Origin: Acinetobacter parvus DSM 16617 = CIP 108168
GTDB taxonomy: Bacteria; Pseudomonadota; Gammaproteobacteria; Pseudomonadales; Moraxellaceae
DNA length: 64,000 bases
Assembly: GCF_000368025.1 (NCBI RefSeq)
Contig: NZ_KB849210.1
Coordinates: forward strand, 1 to 64,000
Reading direction: 5' to 3'
Of this stretch, positions 35,470 through 43,602 are shown one piece after another. The notes beneath the pieces are model-generated. The model was not told the origin of the DNA and searched no databases. It saw only the letters and a program-made list of their open reading frames with translations. Position numbers and translations under genes: made by a program. Within the stretch, counting starts at the first letter, position 1, and each line of letters begins with the position of its first letter.

Positions 35470-37449
35470 TTAATCGAAATCAATGCCAAAACCTAAATTG
35501 TTTGCAACACGATATCGAGTCTGTGATTGTCCAAAACTTTGCGGAATTTGCCGATGAATCTGAACATCGACTAAATGTTGAGGTAAATCATTGAGGAAGT
35601 AACTTTCTATTTTTCTTCCTAACTCATCATATTGATCTTGTGACCATAAATTTAAGTTTTGTTTGGTTAAAATCAACTCATTTTCTGCACGCGTCAATGC
35701 GACATACAAAACACGTCTCTCCTCTTCGACATCGTTAAAATCACCCTGCGCCCGTGCATGTGGATATTGATTGGGAGATACATGTGGAACATAACAGACT
35801 TTTTGTTCAGCACCCTTAGCTGAATGGATGGTAATCAATGTCACCAAGTCCTGATCTGGAGTTTTATCAATTTCTGAAACTGAAATCGGATCAAGTACAT
35901 ATTCCTCAAGGAATTCTCCAAGCGAACTGTGCTTGCGTGCCAGTTGTTTGACTAGGTCAAAGTCTTTGACACGGCGTGTCCAGTCTTTAGCTTTATAATT
36001 ATTTTCCAGCTGTTCATTCAAGGCATCCAGTGCCAGTCCAATGCAGGCTTCGACATGCTGTTGCAATACATCCAGTTGCATCAAGATTAAAATCGCTTGT
36101 TGTGGTACTTTGCCATGTCGTTCCAAACGCTGGCAGCGTGCCTCAATATCAGGTAATTGAATCAATTCCTGCGCCAATTTGCTGGCACCGACATCACCCA
36201 CCCCATCCCAGAGCGTCAGGAAACGCATCCAGGCCAGATCATCCTGTGGATTGACACTAACGCGAAGCAAGCTCAACACGTCTTTGACATGCGCTGATTC
36301 AAGCAGCTTCACTCCACCAATAAAACGATATGGAATATTTGCCGCAATTAACGCTCCCTCAAGATAACGACCGCTAAATCCTGAACGCAACAGAACCATG
36401 TGTTCAGCCCAAGCAGCACCTTGCAGATGTCGCTGATTTAAATCCTGAACAATCCAGTTGGCTTCTTCAAACTCATTACTCAAGATATGCAGTTGTGGTT
36501 TTAAACCTTGACCACGATAGGCCTGTAAATGTTTGCCATACTCAATCGGACTTTGTCCCAGCAACCAGTTGGATAGATCCAGAATGCCTTGTGTGGAACG
36601 ATAATTCATTTCCAGCGTCAGCACTTCAGCATCAGGTACACGCTCTTTAAAGTGATGAATATTTTCAAAGTCAGCGCCACGGAAACCATAAATGGATTGT
36701 GCATCATCCCCAACACAAAATAGCTTAACCTTGCCAATCAAAGGTTGTAGTAAGTCCCATTGCAGGGGGTTGGTGTCCTGCATTTCATCGACTAATAGTG
36801 CCGAACAAAAGCCTGTGACCCAATTCACCAACTCAGGTGAACTTTGCAAATGCACCGCAACAATCGCCAGAATATCGTCATAATCCAAGAAATTACGTTC
36901 CTGCTTACGCTGTTCGTAGGCTTTCATCAATTCAGCAATTTGTGTTTTATATTCGATGGCTTGAGGCAACTGCTCAACTAAAGCATCCGACAGCTTGGTT
37001 TGTGTATTACGTGCATAGGAATATAGATCGCAGAGTTCAGCCGCTTTGGGTAAGACATTGCCCTTATCCTTACCGCGCAACAGGCGAAACATCAGCAACT
37101 GATCATCCCGATCAATAATACTAAACTGTGTGAGACCAAAGGCTTTAGGATTGCGGCGCAATAAATACATACAAAAGGTATGAAAGGTCGAAGCTCGTAG
37201 CCCTTTGGCTTGTGCGCCCATATGCTGTTCAACGCGGGTCACGATTTCACTGGCTGCACGACGGGTAAAGGTCAGAATCTGGACCTGTTGCGCTGGCAAA
37301 CCTTGATCAATTAAATACGCTGCCCTTGCCACAATGGTTTTGGTCTTGCCACAACCTGCCCCTGCCAGCACCAGACAGTTTTGTGCTGTTGCGGTGGCAG
37401 CCCGTTTTTGTTGTGGATTCAGTTCATCAATTAGCTTGGCAAGCGTCAT
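35470..37449 (-). CDS. UvrD/Rep-family ATP-dependent DNA helicase
   Basis: This 659-aa superfamily-1A helicase has motif Q/I (NPQQKRAATA, LAGAGCGKTKTIVARA), motif II LLVDEMQDTN, motif III GDDAQSIYGFRGAD, motif IV-V MNYRST and TIHSAKGAE, and motif VI YVALTRAENELIL. The DEMQD box is a mild variant of DExQD. It lacks the C-terminal Tudor-like extension of UvrD, so it is closer to Rep/PcrA-like paralogues. Role inferred: unwinding in repair or replication restart. ATG 37449 is the first ATG; a TTG four codons earlier is possible. Confidence 0.92.
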   Translation of the reverse strand: MTLAKLIDELNPQQKRAATATAQNCLVLAGAGCGKTKTIVARAAYLIDQGLPAQQVQILTFTRRAASEIVTRVEQHMGAQAKGLRASTFHTFCMYLLRRNPKAFGLTQFSIIDRDDQLLMFRLLRGKDKGNVLPKAAELCDLYSYARNTQTKLSDALVEQLPQAIEYKTQIAELMKAYEQRKQERNFLDYDDILAIVAVHLQSSPELVNWVTGFCSALLVDEMQDTNPLQWDLLQPLIGKVKLFCVGDDAQSIYGFRGADFENIHHFKERVPDAEVLTLEMNYRSTQGILDLSNWLLGQSPIEYGKHLQAYRGQGLKPQLHILSNEFEEANWIVQDLNQRHLQGAAWAEHMVLLRSGFSGRYLEGALIAANIPYRFIGGVKLLESAHVKDVLSLLRVSVNPQDDLAWMRFLTLWDGVGDVGASKLAQELIQLPDIEARCQRLERHGKVPQQAILILMQLDVLQQHVEACIGLALDALNEQLENNYKAKDWTRRVKDFDLVKQLARKHSSLGEFLEEYVLDPISVSEIDKTPDQDLVTLITIHSAKGAEQKVCYVPHVSPNQYPHARAQGDFNDVEEERRVLYVALTRAENELILTKQNLNLWSQDQYDELGRKIESYFLNDLPQHLVDVQIHRQIPQSFGQSQTRYRVANNLGFGIDFD

Positions 37450-37524
37450 AAAAGCAATCAATTAAAAGCGAAGTGCTATTTTAACAGACTAAAAGTACGA
37501 GAGATATTTTCTGCTACAAAACAA

Positions 37525-37549
37525 AAAGAGCATGTGTGACACATGCTCT
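37525..37549 (-). terminator. HdeD-like gene terminator
   Basis: AGAGCATGT/ACATGCTCT stem with a plus-strand A-run giving U residues in the minus transcript. Confidence 0.7.
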
Positions 37550-37571
37550 CACTTGTCAAATGAATCATGAA

Positions 37572-38144
37572 TTAAACTGTGGTTGAACTATGGGGTAACT
37601 GCTTAATCGCTCCTGCAAAACTCAGATAGTTGATTCCCTGAAATAAAATATCAATTGCAAGGAACATTCCCAATACCCAGAACGGTGAATCAGGTGATGA
37701 TAAAATCAGGATACCTGTTAAAAGTGTTAATACACCTGAAAACAACACCCATCCCCAGCCTGAAATCGGCCTCAGGATAAATGCGTTTACGCTACGGATA
37801 ATCCCCGCAATAATTAAGGCAACTGCCAAAAAGCTGGTCAACACAACAGCGGTTATCACAGGTGTGGTAAAGGCAAAGTAACCTGCCACCAAATACAACA
37901 CACCAAACAACGCCCACAACCAGCGTGTACCGCCCTTAAACACCGTAAATGCCGCAACAAAATGCAGGATACCACCCAGCATCATCAATACACCGAACAG
38001 CAGTACGGCAGACAATGTTGCGAATGGCAAAGCAGCTAAAAGAATCAAACCGAAAACAACCAACAAGACACCCAATAACAGATACCATTTACGATCAGCG
38101 TGTAGCTGATTGCGAATCAGATCGTTACCCACCGTTTTCATCAT
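37572..38144 (-). CDS. HdeD-family membrane protein
   Basis: This 190-aa protein has six predicted membrane helices in three repeated pairs, the layout of the HdeD/DUF308 family (LLLGVLLVVFGLILLAALPF, GGILHFVAAFTVF, WLWALFGVLYLVAGYFAF). E. coli HdeD helps survival in acid at high density; whether that holds here is unknown. The N-terminus MMKTVGNDLIRNQL is soluble. It is a single gene between the helicase and the metzincin-like protease. Confidence 0.87.
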   Translation of the reverse strand: MMKTVGNDLIRNQLHADRKWYLLLGVLLVVFGLILLAALPFATLSAVLLFGVLMMLGGILHFVAAFTVFKGGTRWLWALFGVLYLVAGYFAFTTPVITAVVLTSFLAVALIIAGIIRSVNAFILRPISGWGWVLFSGVLTLLTGILILSSPDSPFWVLGMFLAIDILFQGINYLSFAGAIKQLPHSSTTV

Positions 38145-38322
38145 GATTTACTCTTTTATCATCAATGTGCTATGTATATATTGAGCGTGTTGTAGACCTA
38201 ATTCTGTATAAGTCATGTTGAGAATTCATAACAAAATGTTGAAAAACCTGTGTTTTATTCCATAATTTTTTATTGAGCTTGTTGTTTTGCAAGATATGGA
38301 TAAGTCAAAACTTATCCACAAT

Positions 38323-39081
38323 TTACTTGATCCAGCCAATTTCCTGAGCAGTCAGTACACTGATCACGGTTTGTTCCAAATCATTCGGCATTTTACTTTT
38401 ATGTTCGGACAATGGAATCCGTCCGCCCATAATTTCAGCTTCGGTTTGTGGATAGAGCGGCTGTTTATCTGCCTGTGCATAGCCAATCGGGAAAATAGGT
38501 TCACCATTGGCTAAGTTATATTTATCGGTAGCGCCAAAACCATGCAATAACTCATGTACCAATACCACATTGTTTTGCTGTGTCTGTTTAGCTGAGGCAA
38601 ACAGATTGACTGAACCAATGCGTCCACGTTCCAGCGCAGTTGAATGCTTGAGTTCCCGATTTTGCTTCGGATCATAGAAATTCAGATATAAAGTTAAACT
38701 CGGTGAACCATCAATCGATTGATGCTGCCTCCATCCATAAAATCTAAACTTTAGACTCCATAGAATATTATTCAGAATACTTGGCTGCTCAGACATCTTC
38801 GGCGGTGCTTGCTGTAGTTCCCGCCCAATCTCGATCATAAAGTAACTGCTTTGCCCTCGATATTGCTGGCTATTTTTTTCCAGATAATGTTTGACTTCAT
38901 AGAAATCATCCAACTGCAATTGCTGGATATATTTTTGGGTAGAGGGTAAACCATCAGCGTTGATCGGATGCAAAAGAATATTTATCGGCTGATTCCAATC
39001 CTGATTTTGATCACGATAAGCATTGACTGCAACAATCAATAACACCAGTAGTAAGCAAGCGACTCGAATATTTTTCCACAT
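38323..39081 (-). CDS. Membrane-anchored metzincin-like metalloprotease, putative
   Basis: This 252-aa protein has an N-terminal hydrophobic anchor (VACLLLVLLIVAVNA, about residues 7-21). The motif HELLHGFGATDKY fits the HExxHxxGxxD zinc-binding signature of metzincin-like peptidases, and EIMGG about 37 residues later could supply the Met-turn. I cannot place it in a named peptidase family. ATG 39081 has GGGTG about 7 bases upstream. It lies just downstream of topA, in the same direction, after topA's terminator. Confidence 0.72.
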   Translation of the reverse strand: MWKNIRVACLLLVLLIVAVNAYRDQNQDWNQPINILLHPINADGLPSTQKYIQQLQLDDFYEVKHYLEKNSQQYRGQSSYFMIEIGRELQQAPPKMSEQPSILNNILWSLKFRFYGWRQHQSIDGSPSLTLYLNFYDPKQNRELKHSTALERGRIGSVNLFASAKQTQQNNVVLVHELLHGFGATDKYNLANGEPIFPIGYAQADKQPLYPQTEAEIMGGRIPLSEHKSKMPNDLEQTVISVLTAQEIGWIK

Positions 39082-39127
39082 GCATTTCACCCCAATCAAA
39101 ATTAATTTTTCTTTTTATTTGTTCAAT

Positions 39128-39157
39128 AAAAAATGCCAGCAATCGCCAGCATTTTTT
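39128..39157 (-). terminator. topA terminator
   Basis: AAAAAATGC/GCATTTTTT arms with a 12-nt G+C-containing loop, just after the topA stop codon. Confidence 0.75.
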
Positions 39158-39169
39158 AAACTTTAATGT

Positions 39170-41809
39170 TTAAGCTTCTACCCATTTCCCATCTTGGAAC
39201 ACCAGACTCCACTTGGTTTGCTTGCCTTCAGCGGTTTCAGAACCTACATATTGTGCTTGATTCTTACGGCTGAATTTCACGACCGTTGGATTACCTTCTG
39301 GATCAACATCTGGTGCTTCTAACAAGAACTGATACTTCGGATCAAGCTGCTCAGCCACACTGCGTAATTCAGCCACTTTTGGTGCACGGGTCTCACGAAT
39401 TTTCGGAAATTTGCTGGCTGCTAAGAACAGACCTGCCGCACCATCACGCAACACAAAGAAATCATCGTGTTTGGTTGAGCGTAGGTGTTCCATTTTGATT
39501 GGGTCAACACGCGGTGGCGCAGGCTGGCCATTCTTCAACACTTTACGGGTATTGTCACAGCTTGAGCAGGCGAAGTATGGACCAAATCGACCTGTTTTCA
39601 ACTGCATTTCACCATCACACTTATCACATGGAATGGTTGGGCCATCATAACCCTTTATCTTAAATTCACCTTTTTCGACTTCGTAGCCATCACAGTCAGG
39701 GTTATTACCACAGACATGCAGTTTACGGCCACCATCCACCACATAGCTGTCCATCGCTGTACCGCATTTAGGACAGCGATGTTTTGACATCAAGTCTGCT
39801 GTTTCAGCACCATCATCATCAGACAATGCAGCCAAAGACTCGACAGGCGTTAAGTTCAATGTACCTTTACAACGTTCTTTTGGTGGCAGGTTATAACCAG
39901 AACATCCTAGGAATACACCTGTTGTGCCTGTACGAACCTGCATTGGGCGAGAACATTCAGGGCAAGAGACATCGGCAACTTCGATAGGTTGATTACGGCG
40001 CATACCGTTCTCACCTTGTGCATTAGTCAAACGCTTTTTAAAGTCACCATAGAATGTATCCAGTAATTCTTTCCAGTTACGCTCACCTGTCGCCACACGG
40101 TCCAGTTGCGCCTCCAAATCTGCGGTAAACGCATAATTCATCAGGTTATTAAAACTTTCATCCAAACGGTCAGTCACGATCTCACCCATCTTTTCTGCAA
40201 AAAGACGGCGATTTTCCAGTTTTACATAACCACGTTCCTGAATGGTGGAAATAATCGCGGCGTAGGTTGATGGACGACCAATACTACGTTTTTCCAGTTC
40301 CTTAACCAAAGATGCTTCGGTAAAACGTGCAGGTGGTTTGGTAAAATGCTGGCTTGGGTCAAGTTTTTCCAACTTAAGCACTTCGCCCACTTTTACCGCA
40401 GGTAATAAAATATCATCATCAGATTTATTGGCACCACGAACACGAGTAAAACCATCAAATACCAAAGTACGGCCTTTTGCCTTTAACTCAACATTCGCCG
40501 CTTCAACCGTTAAGGTTGAGGATAGGTATTCTGCTGGGGTCATCTGACAGGCAACAAATTGTCGCCAGATCAAGTCATACAGACGTTGTGCATCACGCTC
40601 CACGCCCGCCAGTTTATCGCCCGTCAATCCTACATCCGATGGACGGATTGCTTCATGCGCCTCTTGCGCACCCGCCTTGTTACCATAACGGTTTGGTTTG
40701 GCTGGGACATATTTTTCACCAAAATTTTGCTGGATATAGTTACGCACCATATTCACCGCATCATCACTCAAAAAGGTTGAGTCAGTACGCATATAGGTAA
40801 TAAAACCACCCTCATACAAACGCTGCGCCAGCATCATGGTTTTCTTCACTGAAAAACCTAAACGTGTGCTGGCTGCCTGTTGCAGGGTCGAGGTGATATA
40901 TGGCGCACTTGGATTGACCTTGGTCGGTTTATCCTCACGCAGTGCCACCTTATATTCGGCATCTTTTAATACGTTTAACAACGCATCCGTTTCTGCTTTA
41001 TTCTTGAGTTTAAGCGTTTTACCTGCCTGCTTAACCGCCTCTAAGCGAATTTCTTCTTTCTTTGATAGCGTGTCTGCAAAAACCTGCCAATATTCTTCTG
41101 GGATAAAGGCACGGATTTCACGTTCACGTTCTACCACCAGTTTTACCGCAACCGATTGAACACGGCCTGCCGATAAACCACGGGCAATTTTCTCCCACAG
41201 CAATGGCGACACCATAAAGCCCACCACACGGTCAAGGAAACGGCGTGCCTGTTGCGCGTTGACACGGTTTAAATCTAGACGTGTTGGCTGTTTAAATGCT
41301 TCCTGAATGGCATTCTTGGTAATTTCGTTAAAGACCACACGATGGTAACGGCTATCATCACCACCGATCACTTCCCGTAGATGCCATGCAATTGCCTCTC
41401 CTTCCCTATCCAAGTCCGTTGCGAGATAGATGGCATCCGCATCTTTAGCGAGTTTTTTTAGTTCGGCAACCACATGTTCCTTGCCAGGCAGTACTTCATA
41501 ATGGGCAATCCAGTCATGTTCTGGATCGACACCCATACGGTTGATCAGGGCAGATTGTGCTTTTTGTTCTTTTTCCGCTTCGGTCAGTTTGGTACGGGTG
41601 GCAGGCTTCTTTTCAGTCGATTTTGCACCGCCACCTGTAGGTAGGTCACGCACATGACCGACCGATGACCTGACAATAAATTGTGAACCCAAATATTTAT
41701 TAATGGTTTTCGCTTTTGCAGGCGACTCCACAATCACTAAGGCACGTTTAGTTGCAGCAGAGTTAGAAGCTGCTGTGCTTTTGGAAGCAGAGCGTGGAGT
41801 ATTCGCCAT
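39170..41809 (-). CDS. topA: DNA topoisomerase I
   Basis: This type IA topoisomerase relaxes negative supercoils. At 879 aa it has the Toprim domain (LVIVESPAKAKTI near residue 26, LATDLDREGEAIAWH), the active-site Tyr in GGFITYMRTDST (about residue 337), and C-terminal Cys4 zinc ribbons (CPECSRP, CPKCGTA, CDKCDGE) plus a basic tail. AGGAAA precedes the ATG. An N-terminal Ser/Ala/Thr-rich extension of about 22 residues precedes the Toprim domain. Confidence 0.97.
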   Translation of the reverse strand: MANTPRSASKSTAASNSAATKRALVIVESPAKAKTINKYLGSQFIVRSSVGHVRDLPTGGGAKSTEKKPATRTKLTEAEKEQKAQSALINRMGVDPEHDWIAHYEVLPGKEHVVAELKKLAKDADAIYLATDLDREGEAIAWHLREVIGGDDSRYHRVVFNEITKNAIQEAFKQPTRLDLNRVNAQQARRFLDRVVGFMVSPLLWEKIARGLSAGRVQSVAVKLVVEREREIRAFIPEEYWQVFADTLSKKEEIRLEAVKQAGKTLKLKNKAETDALLNVLKDAEYKVALREDKPTKVNPSAPYITSTLQQAASTRLGFSVKKTMMLAQRLYEGGFITYMRTDSTFLSDDAVNMVRNYIQQNFGEKYVPAKPNRYGNKAGAQEAHEAIRPSDVGLTGDKLAGVERDAQRLYDLIWRQFVACQMTPAEYLSSTLTVEAANVELKAKGRTLVFDGFTRVRGANKSDDDILLPAVKVGEVLKLEKLDPSQHFTKPPARFTEASLVKELEKRSIGRPSTYAAIISTIQERGYVKLENRRLFAEKMGEIVTDRLDESFNNLMNYAFTADLEAQLDRVATGERNWKELLDTFYGDFKKRLTNAQGENGMRRNQPIEVADVSCPECSRPMQVRTGTTGVFLGCSGYNLPPKERCKGTLNLTPVESLAALSDDDGAETADLMSKHRCPKCGTAMDSYVVDGGRKLHVCGNNPDCDGYEVEKGEFKIKGYDGPTIPCDKCDGEMQLKTGRFGPYFACSSCDNTRKVLKNGQPAPPRVDPIKMEHLRSTKHDDFFVLRDGAAGLFLAASKFPKIRETRAPKVAELRSVAEQLDPKYQFLLEAPDVDPEGNPTVVKFSRKNQAQYVGSETAEGKQTKWSLVFQDGKWVEA

Positions 41810-41842
41810 AATAAATCGTTTTTCCTATAATTAATCAAATAA

Positions 41843-42292
41843 TTAGCGCTGAGCTAATTCATGTAAATATGCTTTCATTGCTTCAAGCTGAGTGGCTCTT
41901 AAATCAGTTTCTTCATCCCAATATAGCCCGACACAGTTTGCTTGCATATCAATAGCATAAACTCCTTTTAATGCAATGGGTAAATCATTAAATTTCTGAT
42001 CACCCTGCACCACCTGAAGTTTTCCATCCACCACGCGCGCGCGCATGAGTGCCAAACGTGCATCTGGAATCAGTACACTATAATAAGCCACCATGCTGGC
42101 ACGTTTTTCGGATGCCATTGGAATCTTTGTCCATTCAGGTGCCACAATCAAACGTGGATGCAGCCCCATTTTACGCGCCTGCTCACGCATCATGCCAAGC
42201 GCCTTTTCCCGTGGACTGACACGTAAGCCAAAAATAGAGCCAAGTACAAACAGTACAATCGCAACCGTGATCCAAATTCCAATATTACTCAT
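41843..42292 (-). CDS. Hypothetical membrane-anchored protein
   Basis: This 149-aa protein has one N-terminal membrane helix (IGIWITVAIVLFVLGSIFGL, residues 4-23), followed by a basic stretch (SPREKALGMMREQARKMGL) and a soluble domain, probably cytoplasmic. The pattern is common in Acinetobacter and Pseudomonas near topA but unnamed to me. AGGCGG lies about 6 bases upstream of the ATG. It is 33 bp upstream of topA on the same strand and may be co-transcribed with it. Confidence 0.75.
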   Translation of the reverse strand: MSNIGIWITVAIVLFVLGSIFGLRVSPREKALGMMREQARKMGLHPRLIVAPEWTKIPMASEKRASMVAYYSVLIPDARLALMRARVVDGKLQVVQGDQKFNDLPIALKGVYAIDMQANCVGLYWDEETDLRATQLEAMKAYLHELAQR

Positions 42293-42364
42293 AAAGCCGC
42301 CTAAAACTTCCTTTTATTAGCGTTACATAAGTTTAAGTTAAAAGGCAAGTTGATCACATTATAT

Positions 42365-43309
42365 TTATTTTAGCATTGCCCAAAGGTCGATATTATTTTG
42401 TAAATAAACAGGTTTATTTTCCTGAATTTGAACGATTTGATACTTTTTCAGCAAATTTAGCATATGTGTAATTTGCGCTTGGTTTTCAAACTTCAATGCT
42501 GCCTTGATTGAATTAGATAAGGTTTCTAACTTTGAGGGTTTGTTATTGTTGACTTTGGATAAATAGTCACAGTATTGCTTGATATGCATCAAATGTGGAC
42601 GTTCTTTAATATATGCCATTGTCATTTTATCATCATCACTTACTGCTTTTGTTCCATTGACTTGTAGAAACTTTTTCATTTGTTTTTGATGATATTCAAG
42701 TTTATTCTGCTTGATTGAAACCATCTGTAATTTTTGTAAATCAAGTAACATATCTTCAGCTTGTTGTTGATTTAAACTACACCAGGACATTAATGATTTC
42801 AGCAACGATTTGCTCTTTTTGGGCTGATTTTTAAGTAAAAGTTGCACAGCCTTATGTATAGCATCATCTACAAAAGTCACTTGTAATGGGTTGATTTTAG
42901 TTTCAATCGTTGTGACAGCTACCTCAACCATTTTCTTAGGTTCAGTTAATTGCTGTTTGAGTTGTGCCGATTGAATTCCCACTTGTTCAAGTAACTCAAC
43001 TGCATAAGACATCGCTGCATCATTTGACATGACATCAATTGAGCTTCCTTTATCTAACTGAGCAGACAAACGCCCAGCTATGAATGTCAAACCAAAGTCA
43101 GCAGAATTTGCACCTGTTTTAGGCATTTTAATGATGAGCAAGCGTTTATCTTGTATGGCAAGACTGAGTTCCATTAAATCATCTAGTGCAATATTTAAAT
43201 GTGAATTTGCATAAACCAAAATCACTTGACTGTATTGTTTTAATAGAAAGTTTAATTCACGAACTTTTTTGGGTTGGTTTTCGATATCCAATAATAATAT
43301 GTTCTGCAT
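42365..43309 (-). CDS. PIN-like domain protein with duplicated C-terminal helical modules
   Basis: The N-terminal 120 residues look PIN/NYN-like: NILLLDIEN (first acidic residue at about 8), VILVYANSHLN, KMPKTGANSADFGLTFIAGRL and DVMSNDAAM, the order expected for such nucleases. The C-terminal part holds two similar segments of about 37 residues: SLMSWCSLNQQQAEDMLLDL... ending NKLEYHQ, and SIKAALKFENQAQITHMLNL... ending NKPVYLQ; they resemble winged-helix units. Length 314 aa. Start ATG 43309, with AGG five bases before. It lies immediately downstream of slyX. Target RNA or DNA unknown. Confidence 0.7.
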   Translation of the reverse strand: MQNILLLDIENQPKKVRELNFLLKQYSQVILVYANSHLNIALDDLMELSLAIQDKRLLIIKMPKTGANSADFGLTFIAGRLSAQLDKGSSIDVMSNDAAMSYAVELLEQVGIQSAQLKQQLTEPKKMVEVAVTTIETKINPLQVTFVDDAIHKAVQLLLKNQPKKSKSLLKSLMSWCSLNQQQAEDMLLDLQKLQMVSIKQNKLEYHQKQMKKFLQVNGTKAVSDDDKMTMAYIKERPHLMHIKQYCDYLSKVNNNKPSKLETLSNSIKAALKFENQAQITHMLNLLKKYQIVQIQENKPVYLQNNIDLWAMLK

Positions 43310-43324
43310 ATGACCTATCATATT

Positions 43325-43570
43325 TTAATAATGTGGTGGTTTATTACTCATGGGATCAAAAGCGGCTATTCCCTCAGACAAGTCAGATGCCTCAACACGC
43401 TGGTACAACAACTGCATCTGTTTTTTTAAATCAGCAATTTCACGCGTCTGAATGGCGAGCTGTTGATTCAATTGCTCAACTAAATCATCCAAAAATGCAA
43501 TTCGCACTTGCAAATCTTCAATGGGTGCGGAAAATGACGCGTGATCATCAAAATTTTTTGGTTTAGTCAT
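43325..43570 (-). CDS. slyX: SlyX family protein
   Basis: This 81-aa protein is a coiled coil (EDLQVRIAFLDDLVEQLNQQ then ADLKKQMQLLYQRV) with the C-terminal KPPHY that marks SlyX. Its function is unknown. ATG 43570 has GAGG six bases upstream. It is divergent from uup, which starts 33 bp away, so promoters must overlap. Confidence 0.88.
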   Translation of the reverse strand: MTKPKNFDDHASFSAPIEDLQVRIAFLDDLVEQLNQQLAIQTREIADLKKQMQLLYQRVEASDLSEGIAAFDPMSNKPPHY

Positions 43571-43602
43571 TTCAGACCTCATCTGAGCTTTTAGGAAACA
43601 TT

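Noticed and set aside
40477..40800. 107-codon ORF opposite topA
   Set aside because: It is antisense to conserved topoisomerase coding sequence.
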